From assembly GCF_963678845.1 (NCBI RefSeq), contig NZ_OY787466.1:992001-1056000 (forward strand): a DNA stretch of 64,000 nucleotides, written 5' to 3'. The notes below the pieces were generated by a model. That model was not told the DNA's origin, made no database searches, and worked only from the letters and a program-made list of their open reading frames with translations. This stretch comes from an uncultured Bacteroides sp. Lineage in GTDB: Bacteria > Bacteroidota > Bacteroidia > Bacteroidales > Bacteroidaceae. Positions 51,442 to 60,689 of this stretch are shown piece after piece. Positions within the stretch are counted from its first letter, which is position 1, and each line of letters starts with the position of its first letter. The position numbers and the translations under genes are program-made.

Positions 51442-52036
51442 GTTAATTTATTATTTAATTTATTCCTACTTTTATGACTTTTCGTAAACAGTCTGTTTGA
51501 TAGGTTCTATACATAACAGACTAATAACGTTATTTGTTTATAAATTTTGAAATTTAGTTTTATAGCAGAATATTGTTGGTAATAATTTGTTCTTTTTAAT
51601 CAATAAAAAGCGTAGGTCTAGTTGGCTCTATTTATAAATTTGAATTTAAAGAAGTATGGTCCTGACTTTATTGGTCTATAAATTATATTTATTCGCTTAT
51701 AAATTTAATTTATAGATCAATAATTGAGCAATCATTGCTGAATGAAATATCTTTATACTGCTTACGTGATTTTTTTATCTTTATGTTATGACTAAGCTCT
51801 TTAATCTAGTTTTAACTATAAGATTATCAGTGAGTTAATTTAGAAATTAATGTTGAACAAAACGTTTCTCCAAAAACAGATTTATTGCTAGTATAAATTA
51901 GGGGGGTAACAGGGGTACTCCTTCTGAAACGCCTTGATAGCCGCGGTGCTAAATTTTAGCACGAGACATATAAAAGAAGTTTTTTTCATAGTTTGTCACC
52001 ACCTTTGAAATATTTATACAGTTAATATGGTATTCT
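51442..52036. other. Gene-free region with TATAAATT words and a G-rich stretch
   Basis: No gene is visible in about 595 bp. TATAAATT occurs at 51633-51640, 51677-51684 and 51698-51705 (44 and 21 bp apart), with the reverse word AATTTATA at 51708-51715. A local G-rich run starts near 51900 (GGGGGGTAACAGGGG), followed by a perfect hairpin GTGCTAAA / TTTAGCAC at 51946-51962. The latter could be a remnant of a lost gene or a small RNA; nothing decides it. Confidence 0.35.
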
Positions 52037-52678
52037 TTAGAAGTAAAAACCCATTCCGAAGCAAAATCCTAAATACTCGCCTCCAAAGTGATGTCTGTCT
52101 CTCGGTATATTCTTATTGAGCATATTGCTGAAATCAAGAGTGGTGTATCCAGCCCATATAGTTGATTCTTTCTTTTTGAAAAGGGGATATGATAGCCCTA
52201 ACTTACAGGAATAATAGAAATGAAGGAAGTCATTGACATTTCTCGCTGTACTGATATGATAGTCCTCAATCTTCGCAAAAGTATTAAGAAATGAGAATTC
52301 ATTCTCTAAATATAAAAAGACTTTGTTATCGGAATTAAGATTTAGATCTAAATATACCTTTGGTGCAATTCCTGCATACAGGCAGCCTATTGAATATTGG
52401 TATAATTGCGTTTCAGGGATTCCATCATTTACTTTATTTCCGAAAACACCTCCTCCTATTCTGGGCTCTATACTAAAAACATGTTGCTTCTTATTTGGAA
52501 TAATGTCATAGCCAAGATTAAATATAACTCCTAAAGGTAAATCCATATTTTCCATAGGTATACCATAACATTGTATGTTAAAAGTATAACTGTTTTTATT
52601 GTTTGTTTCCTGAGAATAAGAGCTGGTAAAAAACAGAATCAGTATAATGAATAAACAAATATTTTTTATTGCGAACAT
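52037..52678 (-). CDS. Small outer-membrane beta-barrel protein
   Basis: A 213-residue protein starting MFAIKNICLFIILILFFTSS, a signal peptide ending SYSQ. The rest has the alternating pattern of an 8-strand-type outer-membrane barrel (VFSIEPRIGGGVFG, LYAGIAPKVYLDLNLN, YSCKLGLSYPLF) and a C-terminal aromatic (GMGFYF). Function is unknown. I prefer the ATG at 52678 to the longer frame from 52729. It lies downstream of the AraC gene on the same strand, separated by an inverted repeat that covers a likely -7 box. Confidence 0.8.
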   Translation of the reverse strand: MFAIKNICLFIILILFFTSSYSQETNNKNSYTFNIQCYGIPMENMDLPLGVIFNLGYDIIPNKKQHVFSIEPRIGGGVFGNKVNDGIPETQLYQYSIGCLYAGIAPKVYLDLNLNSDNKVFLYLENEFSFLNTFAKIEDYHISTARNVNDFLHFYYSCKLGLSYPLFKKKESTIWAGYTTLDFSNMLNKNIPRDRHHFGGEYLGFCFGMGFYF

Positions 52679-52692
52679 AGATTTAGATAGTT

Positions 52693-52738
52693 TAGTTACT
52701 TTTGTATGTACTATTAAATTTCTATACAAAAGTAACTA
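52693..52738. promoter_or_regulatory. Inverted repeat containing a -7-like box on each strand
   Basis: A perfect 15-bp inverted repeat TAGTTACTTTTGTAT (52693-52707) / ATACAAAAGTAACTA (52724-52738) with a 16-nt centre. Each arm includes TACTTTTG, a match to TAnnTTTG, one per strand. It lies between the AraC stop and the barrel gene start. It could be an operator over the barrel gene promoter or a terminator for the AraC gene. Confidence 0.45.
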
Positions 52739-52745
52739 TAAACTT

Positions 52746-53651
52746 CTAATAAGCCAGGTTTCTTTGATAATCTTTGGGAGAGACTCCAACTATCTTCTTA
52801 AAATATTTTCCAAAGAAGCTTTGGTTGGCAAAGTTAAGGCTGAATGCTATCTCTTTAATACTATTTCCTGAAGTTTGGAGAAGACGTTTTGCTTCAATAA
52901 TTACCGCATTAGTGATCCATTCATTTGCTGGTTTCCCTGTTGTTTGTTTTATCAATGATGAAAGATACTTGGGAGTAATACAAAGCTTATCCGCATAAAA
53001 GTTTACCTGCCTCTGTTCGCGGGAATACTGTTTTACCAATCTGAAGAAATCCTTGGATAATTTAGCTTTTCTACTTGTTTCTCTGGTGCAGCAAAGCATC
53101 TGTTGTGCAGAAGTATTCTTTGCATAAGCATTCAGAATGTCGATGTAGAATATGGATATGAGATTCAGCAACTTTTCCCGGCGGAAGAAACGCTTGTTGT
53201 CAGATAATTCATCTTTTATAAGTACAAATGTTTTGTTAATGCTGCTTTTAATGTCATCTGAAAATTCTTGTATGTAAGAACTCACAAAAGATCTATCGTG
53301 GCTTACTTCAACAGGCACCTGGAGTGATCTGACAAAAATGTCAGAGAGAATCATCATATATCCTTCCAACAGGCTATCATTTGATTTTATACTGAATGAT
53401 GCGTTGGGAGGTATATAAGCAACTGAGTCTTTAGATAACAAAAATGATTGATTGTTAATTTCTACATGTAGTATACCTTTGCGCACTGCAATAATACCAA
53501 AAGCATTGGCAGGCTTAGGTTGCTTGTCAGTAATAATACCTTGTAAGTGATAAAGTGCAAGATCATTATTAAGTATCCCTATAGTAGGCAAATAGGATGT
53601 GAATCCTGAGACATTCGCTGTGGGTAGCGCTTTTGAACTATTTAAACTCAT
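52746..53651 (-). CDS. AraC-family transcriptional regulator
   Basis: A 301-residue regulator. Residues about 30-120 are a cupin-like sensing domain (IIAVRKGILHVEINNQSFLL); residues about 200-301 carry the two helix-turn-helices (NFYADKLCITPKYLSSLIKQ and IKEIAFSLNFANQSFFGKYF), ending VGVSPKDYQRN. The effector and targets are unknown. The downstream outer-membrane barrel gene is the nearest candidate target. Confidence 0.93.
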   Translation of the reverse strand: MSLNSSKALPTANVSGFTSYLPTIGILNNDLALYHLQGIITDKQPKPANAFGIIAVRKGILHVEINNQSFLLSKDSVAYIPPNASFSIKSNDSLLEGYMMILSDIFVRSLQVPVEVSHDRSFVSSYIQEFSDDIKSSINKTFVLIKDELSDNKRFFRREKLLNLISIFYIDILNAYAKNTSAQQMLCCTRETSRKAKLSKDFFRLVKQYSREQRQVNFYADKLCITPKYLSSLIKQTTGKPANEWITNAVIIEAKRLLQTSGNSIKEIAFSLNFANQSFFGKYFKKIVGVSPKDYQRNLAY

Positions 53652-53816
53652 TGTTACTTTGAATGTATTAAGTTATTATTGGGAAAATTACAATAGTCAT
53701 GCCAAACATCATTATTTTATTTGATGTGGACAAAAAAAATCGACCAAATGGAATAATAGTTGATCAAAAACTATGTTTAGTACTACGAGCTGTTCATGAG
53801 TTCTCAGGCAATTATC

Positions 53817-54932
53817 TTATGATTTCTTTCTGTAACTGATAATAGCCCACGAATTGAAGAAGACTACAAATAGTGTCAATGCGAATATCTGTTTGCCAAG
53901 TTCCATAATGCCACTACCTTTCAGATAGACAGCCCGCATTACCTGTATAAAGTATTTCAGCGGATTGAATATGGTAATTGTCTGCGCCCATTGAGGCATA
54001 CTGTTAATTGGGGTAAAAAGTCCACTCAACAGAATAAGAACCATCATGAAAAAGAACATTACAAACATGGCTTGCTGCATGGTTTCAGAATTATTTGAAA
54101 TAACCAGTCCGAATCCGGAGATTGCCAGAACATAGAGTATGGCACAAAAATAGATTGTGATAAGATGCCCGGTTGGCGTAATTCCGTAGACCAGAGCTGC
54201 CAGACCAAAACAAACTGTGAGTACAAGGAAGCCGATAATCCAGTAGGGGATCAGTTTTGCTACAATAAATGAAAGTTTGCTCACCGGTGTCACATTTATC
54301 TGCTCAATGGTTCCTTTCTCTTTCTCGCTTACAATATTAAGAGCTGGAAGGAAGCCGCAAAGCACAGTGAGGAGTATCACCATCAATGCCGGAATCATAA
54401 ACACTTTGTAATCAAGATGTGGATTAAACCGGTTCTGAGTTACAATCTTGATGGTGGGAGTGATAGATGCTGCTTTTACCGGTTGCACCCATTTGTCCTT
54501 TATATCCGTAGTGAAATCCATCACAATATTAGATAAATAAGAACTACTCAGTCCACCTTTGGTTCCATTTACTGTATTGGCTGTAATTAGTAGTTTGGCA
54601 TTTCCTTGCTTTACCAGGTCTTGTTCAAAGTTGGCCGGAATTTCCATAATTACATCCGCATCTCCTTTTTCAATACTTTTTATTGCTTCGTCATAAGAAT
54701 ATGAAATATCAGTGAGGCGAAAGTATCCCGAAGAAACAGCTTTCTGAACCAATTGCCGGGAATACTGACTGTGGTTATTATCCACAACACTAAGATTGAT
54801 ATTCTTTATTTCAAGATTGGCGGCCCAAGGCAGCACCAGCATCATTATAATGGGATAACCAATAATTAAACGTGGCAGAAAGCTGTCACGAAGAATCTGC
54901 TTGAATTCTTTTTCTATTAAATATTTTATCAT
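53817..54932 (-). CDS. ABC-2 type permease (YbhR/YbhS-like), distal copy
   Basis: A 371-residue inner-membrane permease. One N-terminal transmembrane helix (about 22-42) is followed by a large periplasmic domain (about 45-165) and five more helices from about 175 on, with the EKEKGTIEQINVTPVS loop typical of ABC2_membrane_3. It would pair with the neighbouring permease and the ATPases for drug or small-molecule export with a TolC partner. It starts 3 bp after the upstream permease and is the last gene of the operon. Confidence 0.92.
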   Translation of the reverse strand: MIKYLIEKEFKQILRDSFLPRLIIGYPIIMMLVLPWAANLEIKNINLSVVDNNHSQYSRQLVQKAVSSGYFRLTDISYSYDEAIKSIEKGDADVIMEIPANFEQDLVKQGNAKLLITANTVNGTKGGLSSSYLSNIVMDFTTDIKDKWVQPVKAASITPTIKIVTQNRFNPHLDYKVFMIPALMVILLTVLCGFLPALNIVSEKEKGTIEQINVTPVSKLSFIVAKLIPYWIIGFLVLTVCFGLAALVYGITPTGHLITIYFCAILYVLAISGFGLVISNNSETMQQAMFVMFFFMMVLILLSGLFTPINSMPQWAQTITIFNPLKYFIQVMRAVYLKGSGIMELGKQIFALTLFVVFFNSWAIISYRKKS

Positions 54933-54935
54933 AAT

Positions 54936-56042
54936 CTATTCCAGTCTGTCGTTAAACTTCTTAAGGCTTATAACCAGTAAAGTAATGGCCATTACTGAAA
55001 GAATACCAATTTCTTTCAGTACAAAAGAGATGTCCAGTCCCTCAATCATAATTTTCTTGACACAGATAATATACCATTTAGCCGGAATGAGATTTGAGAT
55101 CCATTGCAGTAGAACAGGCATATTCTCTGTTGGATAAATCATTCCTGAGAAGAAAATTACAGGCAACATCAGAACCATACCCGAGGCAAGCATGGCGGCT
55201 ACCTGAGTCTTAGTGATGGTTGATATTAATAATCCTAGTGCTAGTGACACCAGAATAAACAAAAGAGACACTGCAAACAGTAAAGTGAGACTTCCGGCTA
55301 TTGGCACACCCAGTACATACACTGAAAGCAAGAGTATCGTTATCAGATTAATAGCCGACAGTACTAAGTAGGGAACAGCCTTTGCAAGAATAATATAAAT
55401 GGGTTTTACCGGTGATACAAGTAAAACTTCCATTGTGCCTGTCTCTTTTTCCCTTACAATGGAGATGGAAGTCATCATGGCACAAATAAGCATTAAGATA
55501 AGTCCCATTACTCCCGGAACAAAGTTGTATACCCCTTTCATTCCCGGGTTATATAGTAACTTTACTTCCGGAGTAATTGAAAAAGAAGCTTTTGACTGAC
55601 CGCTCATTTCCTGTTGAACTGATGAAAGGATGTTTGTTACATAACCGGTTAAGATGGTTGCTGTGTTTGGATCGGTGCCATCGGTTATTAATTGCACCGA
55701 AGCATCTCCGGTATGAAGAAAGTTCTCACTAAAATGCTGGTTGAACACTATTGCAATATCAGCTTTTCCTTCCCGGAAAACAGATTCGACATCCTCAGGA
55801 TGATCAATTACACTGACCACATTCATATATTCGTTTGCATCCAGTCTCTCTATGATCTTTTGTGTAACCTCATCTTTTGAAGGATCAAAAACAGCTACAC
55901 GAACATCTTTTACTTCTGTGGTAATGGCAAATCCAAAAATAACGATCTGCACAATAGGCATACCCAACAGTATTAGGATGGTACGTTTGTCGCGTGAAAT
56001 ATGATAAAATTCTTTTCTTATGAATGATAAAAACTGCTTCAT
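54936..56042 (-). CDS. ABC-2 type permease (YbhR/YbhS-like), proximal copy
   Basis: A 368-residue permease (MKQFLSFIRKEFYHISRDKR at the start) with the same layout: an N-terminal helix, a periplasmic domain containing VFDPSKDEVTQKIIERLDAN, and a C-terminal membrane block with REKETGTMEVLLVSPVKP. It is a paralogue of the following permease, and the two should form a heterodimer. ATG at 56042 is preferred; a longer frame would run into the upstream ATPase gene. The gap to that ATPase stop is 4 bp. Confidence 0.92.
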   Translation of the reverse strand: MKQFLSFIRKEFYHISRDKRTILILLGMPIVQIVIFGFAITTEVKDVRVAVFDPSKDEVTQKIIERLDANEYMNVVSVIDHPEDVESVFREGKADIAIVFNQHFSENFLHTGDASVQLITDGTDPNTATILTGYVTNILSSVQQEMSGQSKASFSITPEVKLLYNPGMKGVYNFVPGVMGLILMLICAMMTSISIVREKETGTMEVLLVSPVKPIYIILAKAVPYLVLSAINLITILLLSVYVLGVPIAGSLTLLFAVSLLFILVSLALGLLISTITKTQVAAMLASGMVLMLPVIFFSGMIYPTENMPVLLQWISNLIPAKWYIICVKKIMIEGLDISFVLKEIGILSVMAITLLVISLKKFNDRLE

Positions 56043-56046
56043 GATT

Positions 56047-56793
56047 TTATTCTCCTCTTTTCGCTTTACGTGCCAGTTTGTAGAATACATCTTCCATTCC
56101 GTTAACACCAAACTGTTTCTTTAGATTAGCCGGACTATCCAGCGCTTCAATTTCTCCATCCACCATAATTGATACCCGGTTACAATATTCTGCTTCGTCC
56201 ATATAGTGAGTGGTTACAAAGACGGTAATTCCCCTGTCGGCTGCCTGGTAAATCAGTTCCCAGAACTGACGGCGCGTAGCAGGATCAACTCCTCCGGTGG
56301 GTTCGTCAAGGAAAACAATCTTTGGTTCGTGAAAGATGGATACAGAGAAAGATAGTTTCTGTTTCCACCCCAGCGGCAAACTCTTTACCAGTGTGTTACG
56401 TTCCGATTCAAAACCTAGTCGACTAAGCAGCTCTTCAGTTTTTATGGCAATGTCTTTATCCTTCATTCCGTATATTCCGGCAAACAAACGGATATTTTCC
56501 CACACCTTCAAGTCCTCGTATAGAGAGAACTTCTGACTCATGTAGCCGATATTCCTTTTTACCAGTTCCGACTGTTTACTTATATCATAACCAGCTACCT
56601 TTCCGCTTCCCGATGTTGGTTTACTAAGTCCGCAAAGCATTTTCATAGCCGTGGTTTTTCCGGCTCCGTTTGCTCCGAGGAAACCAAAGATCTCCCCTTC
56701 ATGCACATTAAATGTAATGTGGTCAACGGCGGTAAAGTGTCCAAACCGTTTTGTCAGGTCTTTGGTCTCTATTACTATATTATTTTCATTCAT
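56047..56793 (-). CDS. ABC transporter ATPase, second copy
   Basis: A 248-residue ATPase. Walker A GANGAGKTTAMK (about residue 39-50), a Q-loop in GYMSQKFSL and Walker B IVFLDEPTGGVDP are clear. The segment where the LSGGQ signature should be reads LPLGWKQKLSFSV, so that signature is degenerate. It belongs with the upstream ATPase; together they correspond to the two halves of the single fused YbhF ATPase. It is 22 bp downstream of that partner. Confidence 0.93.
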   Translation of the reverse strand: MNENNIVIETKDLTKRFGHFTAVDHITFNVHEGEIFGFLGANGAGKTTAMKMLCGLSKPTSGSGKVAGYDISKQSELVKRNIGYMSQKFSLYEDLKVWENIRLFAGIYGMKDKDIAIKTEELLSRLGFESERNTLVKSLPLGWKQKLSFSVSIFHEPKIVFLDEPTGGVDPATRRQFWELIYQAADRGITVFVTTHYMDEAEYCNRVSIMVDGEIEALDSPANLKKQFGVNGMEDVFYKLARKAKRGE

Positions 56794-56815
56794 ACGTATT
56801 CCTTTTTAGCTTTCC

Positions 56816-57739
56816 TTATTTTGAAGCAAGTTGCATGTAACAATCTTCAATAGTCGGCTTAATAGATTGAATTTCAATATCTATATATCCCTTTTCCTGC
56901 AACTGTTTTTTTAATGAGGCAATGGTTAACAATGATTCATCCACTGTTACGTGATGCACATCTCCGAATGCAAAACAGCTTTCTATTCCCGGACAAAGCC
57001 GTAAGTCGTTTAGTAAAGCAGACATATTAAGGCTTCTTACCGACCATATTGTTTCTTTGAAATCATTGATAATTTCCTGTGGCGTTTCTATATCCAGGAA
57101 ACTACCGTTTTGAATAAGAGCAATGCGGTCGCACAGCATGGCCTCGTCCATATAAGGGGTGGAAACCAAAATGGTTATTCCCTGCACTTTCAGTGCTTTC
57201 AGCATTTCCCAGAATTCTTTTCTGGAAACAGGATCCACACCGGTAGTTGGTTCGTCAAGGAACAATACTACAGGTTTATGAATCAAAGCACAACTAAGAG
57301 CCAGCTTCTGTTTCATTCCACCCGAAAGTTTTCCGGCACGGCGATTCTTGAACGGTTCTATCTGCTGATAGATATCTTTTATCAGGTAATAGTTCTCCTT
57401 AATTGTCGTGTTAAACACTGTGGCAAAGAAGGTGAGATTTTCTTCTATAGTCATGTCCTGATAAAGAGAGAAACGCCCCGGCATATAACCTACCTGGTTA
57501 CGGATCTTTTTGTAATCCTTTACCACATCCAGTCCGGCTATAGTAGCACTTCCACTATTTGCCCTGATCAGTGTGGTGAGAATACGAAAGAGTGTAGTCT
57601 TTCCTGCTCCGTCGGGTCCGATGAGGCCGAAGATCTCTCCTTTGTTCACGGAAAAAGAAACATCCCGCAAAGCTTCAACTTCGCCATATTTCTTTGAGAT
57701 ATGTTCTACTTCAATTGCTGCCATTTTTTCTTCTGTCAT
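56816..57739 (-). CDS. ABC transporter ATPase, first copy
   Basis: A 307-residue ATPase with Walker A GPDGAGKTTLFR (about 38-49), the signature KLSGGMKQKLALS and Walker B VVLFLDEPTTGVDP, followed by a C-terminal extension of about 75 residues. It has a canonical signature, unlike the second ATPase, so the pair may have one full and one impaired catalytic site. It lies 40 bp after the adaptor gene. Confidence 0.93.
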   Translation of the reverse strand: MTEEKMAAIEVEHISKKYGEVEALRDVSFSVNKGEIFGLIGPDGAGKTTLFRILTTLIRANSGSATIAGLDVVKDYKKIRNQVGYMPGRFSLYQDMTIEENLTFFATVFNTTIKENYYLIKDIYQQIEPFKNRRAGKLSGGMKQKLALSCALIHKPVVLFLDEPTTGVDPVSRKEFWEMLKALKVQGITILVSTPYMDEAMLCDRIALIQNGSFLDIETPQEIINDFKETIWSVRSLNMSALLNDLRLCPGIESCFAFGDVHHVTVDESLLTIASLKKQLQEKGYIDIEIQSIKPTIEDCYMQLASK

Positions 57740-57779
57740 AACACAATTGCTTCAGTTGTTTTCATAATTCTTCATTGCC

Positions 57780-58685
57780 TTACTTTGTAAAGCTAACTTC
57801 CCCATACATGCCTATCTTTATCTCTCCTCTGTTTTTTACAGCAATCTTTACTGCATAGACCAGATTGGCACGTTCGTCTTTTGTCTGGATACCTTTAGGA
57901 GTGAATTCTGATTTATTGGAGATCCAGCTTACAGTGCCTGGATACTCTTTCACATTATCTGCACCAAAATCGGCAAATACTTTCACGCTTTGTCCAATTT
58001 TAATCTTAGACAGCTGATCAGAAGTTACGTATGCCCTTAAAAACAAATTTTCTGTGTCTGCCACTTTAAATAGCGCTTTTCCCGGAACTGCCAATTCGCC
58101 TTGTTCTGCATACTTGCTCAGTACAGTTCCTTTTATCGGACTGCTGATGTGGCACTTTTGAAGCTGGTCTTCCAACTGGGCAATCTGTATCTCAAGAGCT
58201 GAACTTTCACCGGTTACACTTGCATTACTATTTTCTAAAGTAGAAGTCTGTGCCGCCAACTGTTTCTGAAGAAAAGCTATTTGTGCGTTGATATCATCCA
58301 CCTGTTTCTGGTTGGCAGCATTGCTCTTTACCAGATTTTCCCAGCGGTTCTTTTCCCGTTCTTGAGTAGCAATTTGTTGTTTGATGGCGGCAATTTGTTT
58401 ATTTACATCTTGTTTTCGACTTCTCACTGCTGTTGTATTTGCCTGAAGTTGAAGCTTTTTAAGATAGAGTTGCACGGTATCCACATATCCCACTTGGGTG
58501 CCATGTTCTAAAAGCTGTCCTTCGGTTACATTGAATTCCATCAGTTTGCCCGACGCTTCGGATGAAACAACTACTTCCGTTGCTTCAAAAGTTCCAGTTG
58601 CATCATATTTCCCATCACGACTTCCGCAAGCTGACAATAATGAAGTAGCAATTGCGCTGAATAGTATACCTTTTATAAGTTTCAT
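57780..58685 (-). CDS. HlyD-family efflux adaptor lipoprotein (YbhG-like)
   Basis: A 301-residue membrane-fusion protein with a lipoprotein signal (lipobox LLSAC, Cys about 20). The first barrel-sandwich half (EATEVVVSSEASGKLMEFNV) leads into a coiled-coil hairpin (about residues 80-180) and the second half (ISSPIKGTVLSKYAEQGELA), then a beta-barrel. It should bridge the ABC permeases to the TolC-like protein encoded 13 bp upstream. Lipid anchoring is common in adaptors of this group. Confidence 0.92.
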   Translation of the reverse strand: MKLIKGILFSAIATSLLSACGSRDGKYDATGTFEATEVVVSSEASGKLMEFNVTEGQLLEHGTQVGYVDTVQLYLKKLQLQANTTAVRSRKQDVNKQIAAIKQQIATQEREKNRWENLVKSNAANQKQVDDINAQIAFLQKQLAAQTSTLENSNASVTGESSALEIQIAQLEDQLQKCHISSPIKGTVLSKYAEQGELAVPGKALFKVADTENLFLRAYVTSDQLSKIKIGQSVKVFADFGADNVKEYPGTVSWISNKSEFTPKGIQTKDERANLVYAVKIAVKNRGEIKIGMYGEVSFTK

Positions 58686-58698
58686 ATTGATTTGAATT

Positions 58699-59964
58699 TT
58701 AATTGTTCGTAGTGTTTTTATAATTGTAGATAGACATTAATAGCTGAATTTCATGCAATACTTTATTTTGCTTAGCCTGATCTTCTGAGTTTATCTCCCG
58801 AAGCAGTTCAGTAACACTCAGAGTACCGTGTTCCACCTTCACCTCTGCCGATTTTTTTATATTTGTCCGCAGTCGGATAATCTCATCATCATCCCGCATA
58901 AGCTGCTTCATCTTTTCAATTTCATTATTCTGCTGAGTCATCTTCAGGTTGGTATTGAACATAAAAGTTTCTTTTTGTATAGCTATGTTCTGTTGGCTGT
59001 TTTCCAGTAACTTCTTCTCATTCTTCTTTGTGTAAAGACCGCCAAAGTTCCAGGATAAACGAGCTCCGGCAACATAATAAGGAGAAAATTCACTTTTCAG
59101 CATATTCAGTCCCGGGTTACTGTATCCTCCTTGTACGAACAATCCCAGTTTAGGCATATTCTTAGAATTGATCATGCCCTTTTGAGTCTCGTACAAGTTG
59201 TTCTGAGCATCAAACAGTTGTAATTCCGGTCGGTTAATTGTTTCAGACAGAGAAGCACTTTCTGCTGCGGATGGCTTTGCCAGGTAAGTGTCTTCTTTTA
59301 TTGGTTCCCCAATCATGGCAGCCAGCATTTCCCTATAAGCTTTACGGGTGGCTTCCAGCTCTACCTTCCGCTGGGCTGTGTTCAGCTGATTTACTTTTAC
59401 CGCATCCAAATCCGCCTGATTTGCAATTCCATTGGCTACATAAGAAGAAATCTGTCCATAGTTTCGTTTCAATTCATCCTGCAGCAATACATTCTGTTTT
59501 ATCTGTTCATCTAGTAAAAGAATCCCAAAGAAAAGCTGATTTATGCGGTCATTGATGACATACATATCCACATCCAGTTTTTGTTTTTCCACAGTAGAAC
59601 TTGCTTCGGTTATCTTCTTTTGATTTTGAATAACTCCACCATCCCAGACGGATTGGTTTACTTCCAGAACTGATTGGTACTGATCTTTGTTGAGTCCTTT
59701 AATGACCACATTAGGTAATGTAATAGGAAGTTTGGTCACTTCGGATTGATAACTGGCTTTTGCCGATAAAGCAAACTGAGGTAAATAACCTTTGTCTGCA
59801 TTTGATAGGCTGTATGCTTTTGATTGTTCTATCAACCCATACTGTTTTACCAACGGATAGTTTGCCTGCGCCTTTTTATAGCAATCATTGATGGATAGTT
59901 GTCCATAGATAGGAGAGAAGGCGCTACTAATAATAATAGTCAGAAGGAATGCTACTTTTTTCAT
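58699..59964 (-). CDS. TolC-family outer-membrane channel
   Basis: A 421-residue protein with a signal peptide (ending SPIYGQ) and TolC-type helical repeats (SINDCYKKAQANYPLVKQYG, EVNQSVWDGGVIQNQKKI, and the second-half counterpart). It has a full set of repeat segments but no Met-rich insertion, unlike the TolC-like protein of the metal locus. It is the first structural gene after tetR; a TetR-type operator lies in the 67-bp gap at 59999-60014. Confidence 0.92.
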   Translation of the reverse strand: MKKVAFLLTIIISSAFSPIYGQLSINDCYKKAQANYPLVKQYGLIEQSKAYSLSNADKGYLPQFALSAKASYQSEVTKLPITLPNVVIKGLNKDQYQSVLEVNQSVWDGGVIQNQKKITEASSTVEKQKLDVDMYVINDRINQLFFGILLLDEQIKQNVLLQDELKRNYGQISSYVANGIANQADLDAVKVNQLNTAQRKVELEATRKAYREMLAAMIGEPIKEDTYLAKPSAAESASLSETINRPELQLFDAQNNLYETQKGMINSKNMPKLGLFVQGGYSNPGLNMLKSEFSPYYVAGARLSWNFGGLYTKKNEKKLLENSQQNIAIQKETFMFNTNLKMTQQNNEIEKMKQLMRDDDEIIRLRTNIKKSAEVKVEHGTLSVTELLREINSEDQAKQNKVLHEIQLLMSIYNYKNTTNN

Positions 59965-59998
59965 AAATATATTCTGTTATTTTGATAAACTAATATGT

Positions 59999-60014
59999 TT
60001 AACAATTCTGTTAA
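59999..60014. promoter_or_regulatory. TetR-type operator between tetR and the tolC-like gene
   Basis: TTAACAATTCTGTTAA, an inverted repeat TTAACA / TGTTAA with a 4-bp centre. With its flanks (ATGTTTAACA before, TGTTAATTAGATG after) it matches the site at 60667-60682 in all but the 4-bp centre, so the same repressor should bind both. Confidence 0.7.
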
Positions 60015-60031
60015 TTAGATGATAAAAAAAA

Positions 60032-60652
60032 TCAGGGTTGTAACCTTCTCAAGATTACCTTAATATTTTCTTCTTTTCTTTCTTTTAATAAAGCTTTATA
60101 GTCTCTACCTAAAGATTGTGCAACACCAGTAATAATAGGAAGTGCCACAAAGCTAAAAACATTTAATGAAACAATGTCTAACAGCAAGTGTACAGGGTCA
60201 ATATTAGTTATTTCGCCTTTCTCAACTGCAACATCCATTTCAGACTTCAGCTTCTCAAGAATAATTCTTATAGCTGGAATTGCCAGAGTGTGAAACTTAT
60301 TTAGTCTTTCTTTATTTGTAAGAAACTCATTTAAAACAAAGAAAGGCAGCTTAGGGTTCGATGTGAGGAAATCAAAATGAGCCTTAATAATAAATGTAAC
60401 CTTTTCTGTGAATGGTAAATCTTCTTCAATCATTGGCATGAATGAATTAGCCAAAAGAGCAACTTTCTTTTGAAATACCTTATCAAAGAGATTCTCTTTT
60501 GTGCGAAAGTAATAATGAAGCATAGCATGGTTTACTCCAGCTATTCTGGCTATTTCAGTTGTCTTGGTCAAGGCATAGCCTTTATCTAAGAACTCTCTCT
60601 CAGCAGCATCCATTATTGCCTGCTCAGTATTTATATCTTCTTTCTCTTTCAT
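60032..60652 (-). CDS. TetR-family transcriptional regulator
   Basis: A 206-residue repressor. The N-terminal helix-turn-helix is seen in AEREFLDKGYALTKTTEIAR and VNHAMLHYYFRTKENLFD (about residues 15-60). The rest is the helical ligand-binding domain (about 70-206) with hydrophobic sequence. It heads the export operon and its promoter overlaps an operator-like palindrome, so it should repress itself and the transporter. The ligand is likely a substrate of the pump. In E. coli the related CecR (YbiH) is encoded beside ybhGFSR. Confidence 0.93.
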   Translation of the reverse strand: MKEKEDINTEQAIMDAAEREFLDKGYALTKTTEIARIAGVNHAMLHYYFRTKENLFDKVFQKKVALLANSFMPMIEEDLPFTEKVTFIIKAHFDFLTSNPKLPFFVLNEFLTNKERLNKFHTLAIPAIRIILEKLKSEMDVAVEKGEITNIDPVHLLLDIVSLNVFSFVALPIITGVAQSLGRDYKALLKERKEENIKVILRRLQP

Positions 60653-60666
60653 AATAACATTTATGT

Positions 60667-60682
60667 TTAACAGCGCTGTTAA
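60667..60682. promoter_or_regulatory. TetR-type operator over the tetR promoter
   Basis: TTAACAGCGCTGTTAA, a perfect 16-bp palindrome, lying directly downstream of the -7 box at the expected transcription start (near 60683). Binding here would block tetR transcription. Confidence 0.75.
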
Positions 60683-60689
60683 TTAGATG

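Noticed and set aside
57110..57697. 195-codon plus-strand frame opposite the first ABC ATPase
   Set aside because: Antisense to Walker and signature motifs of a clear ATPase; no domain visible.
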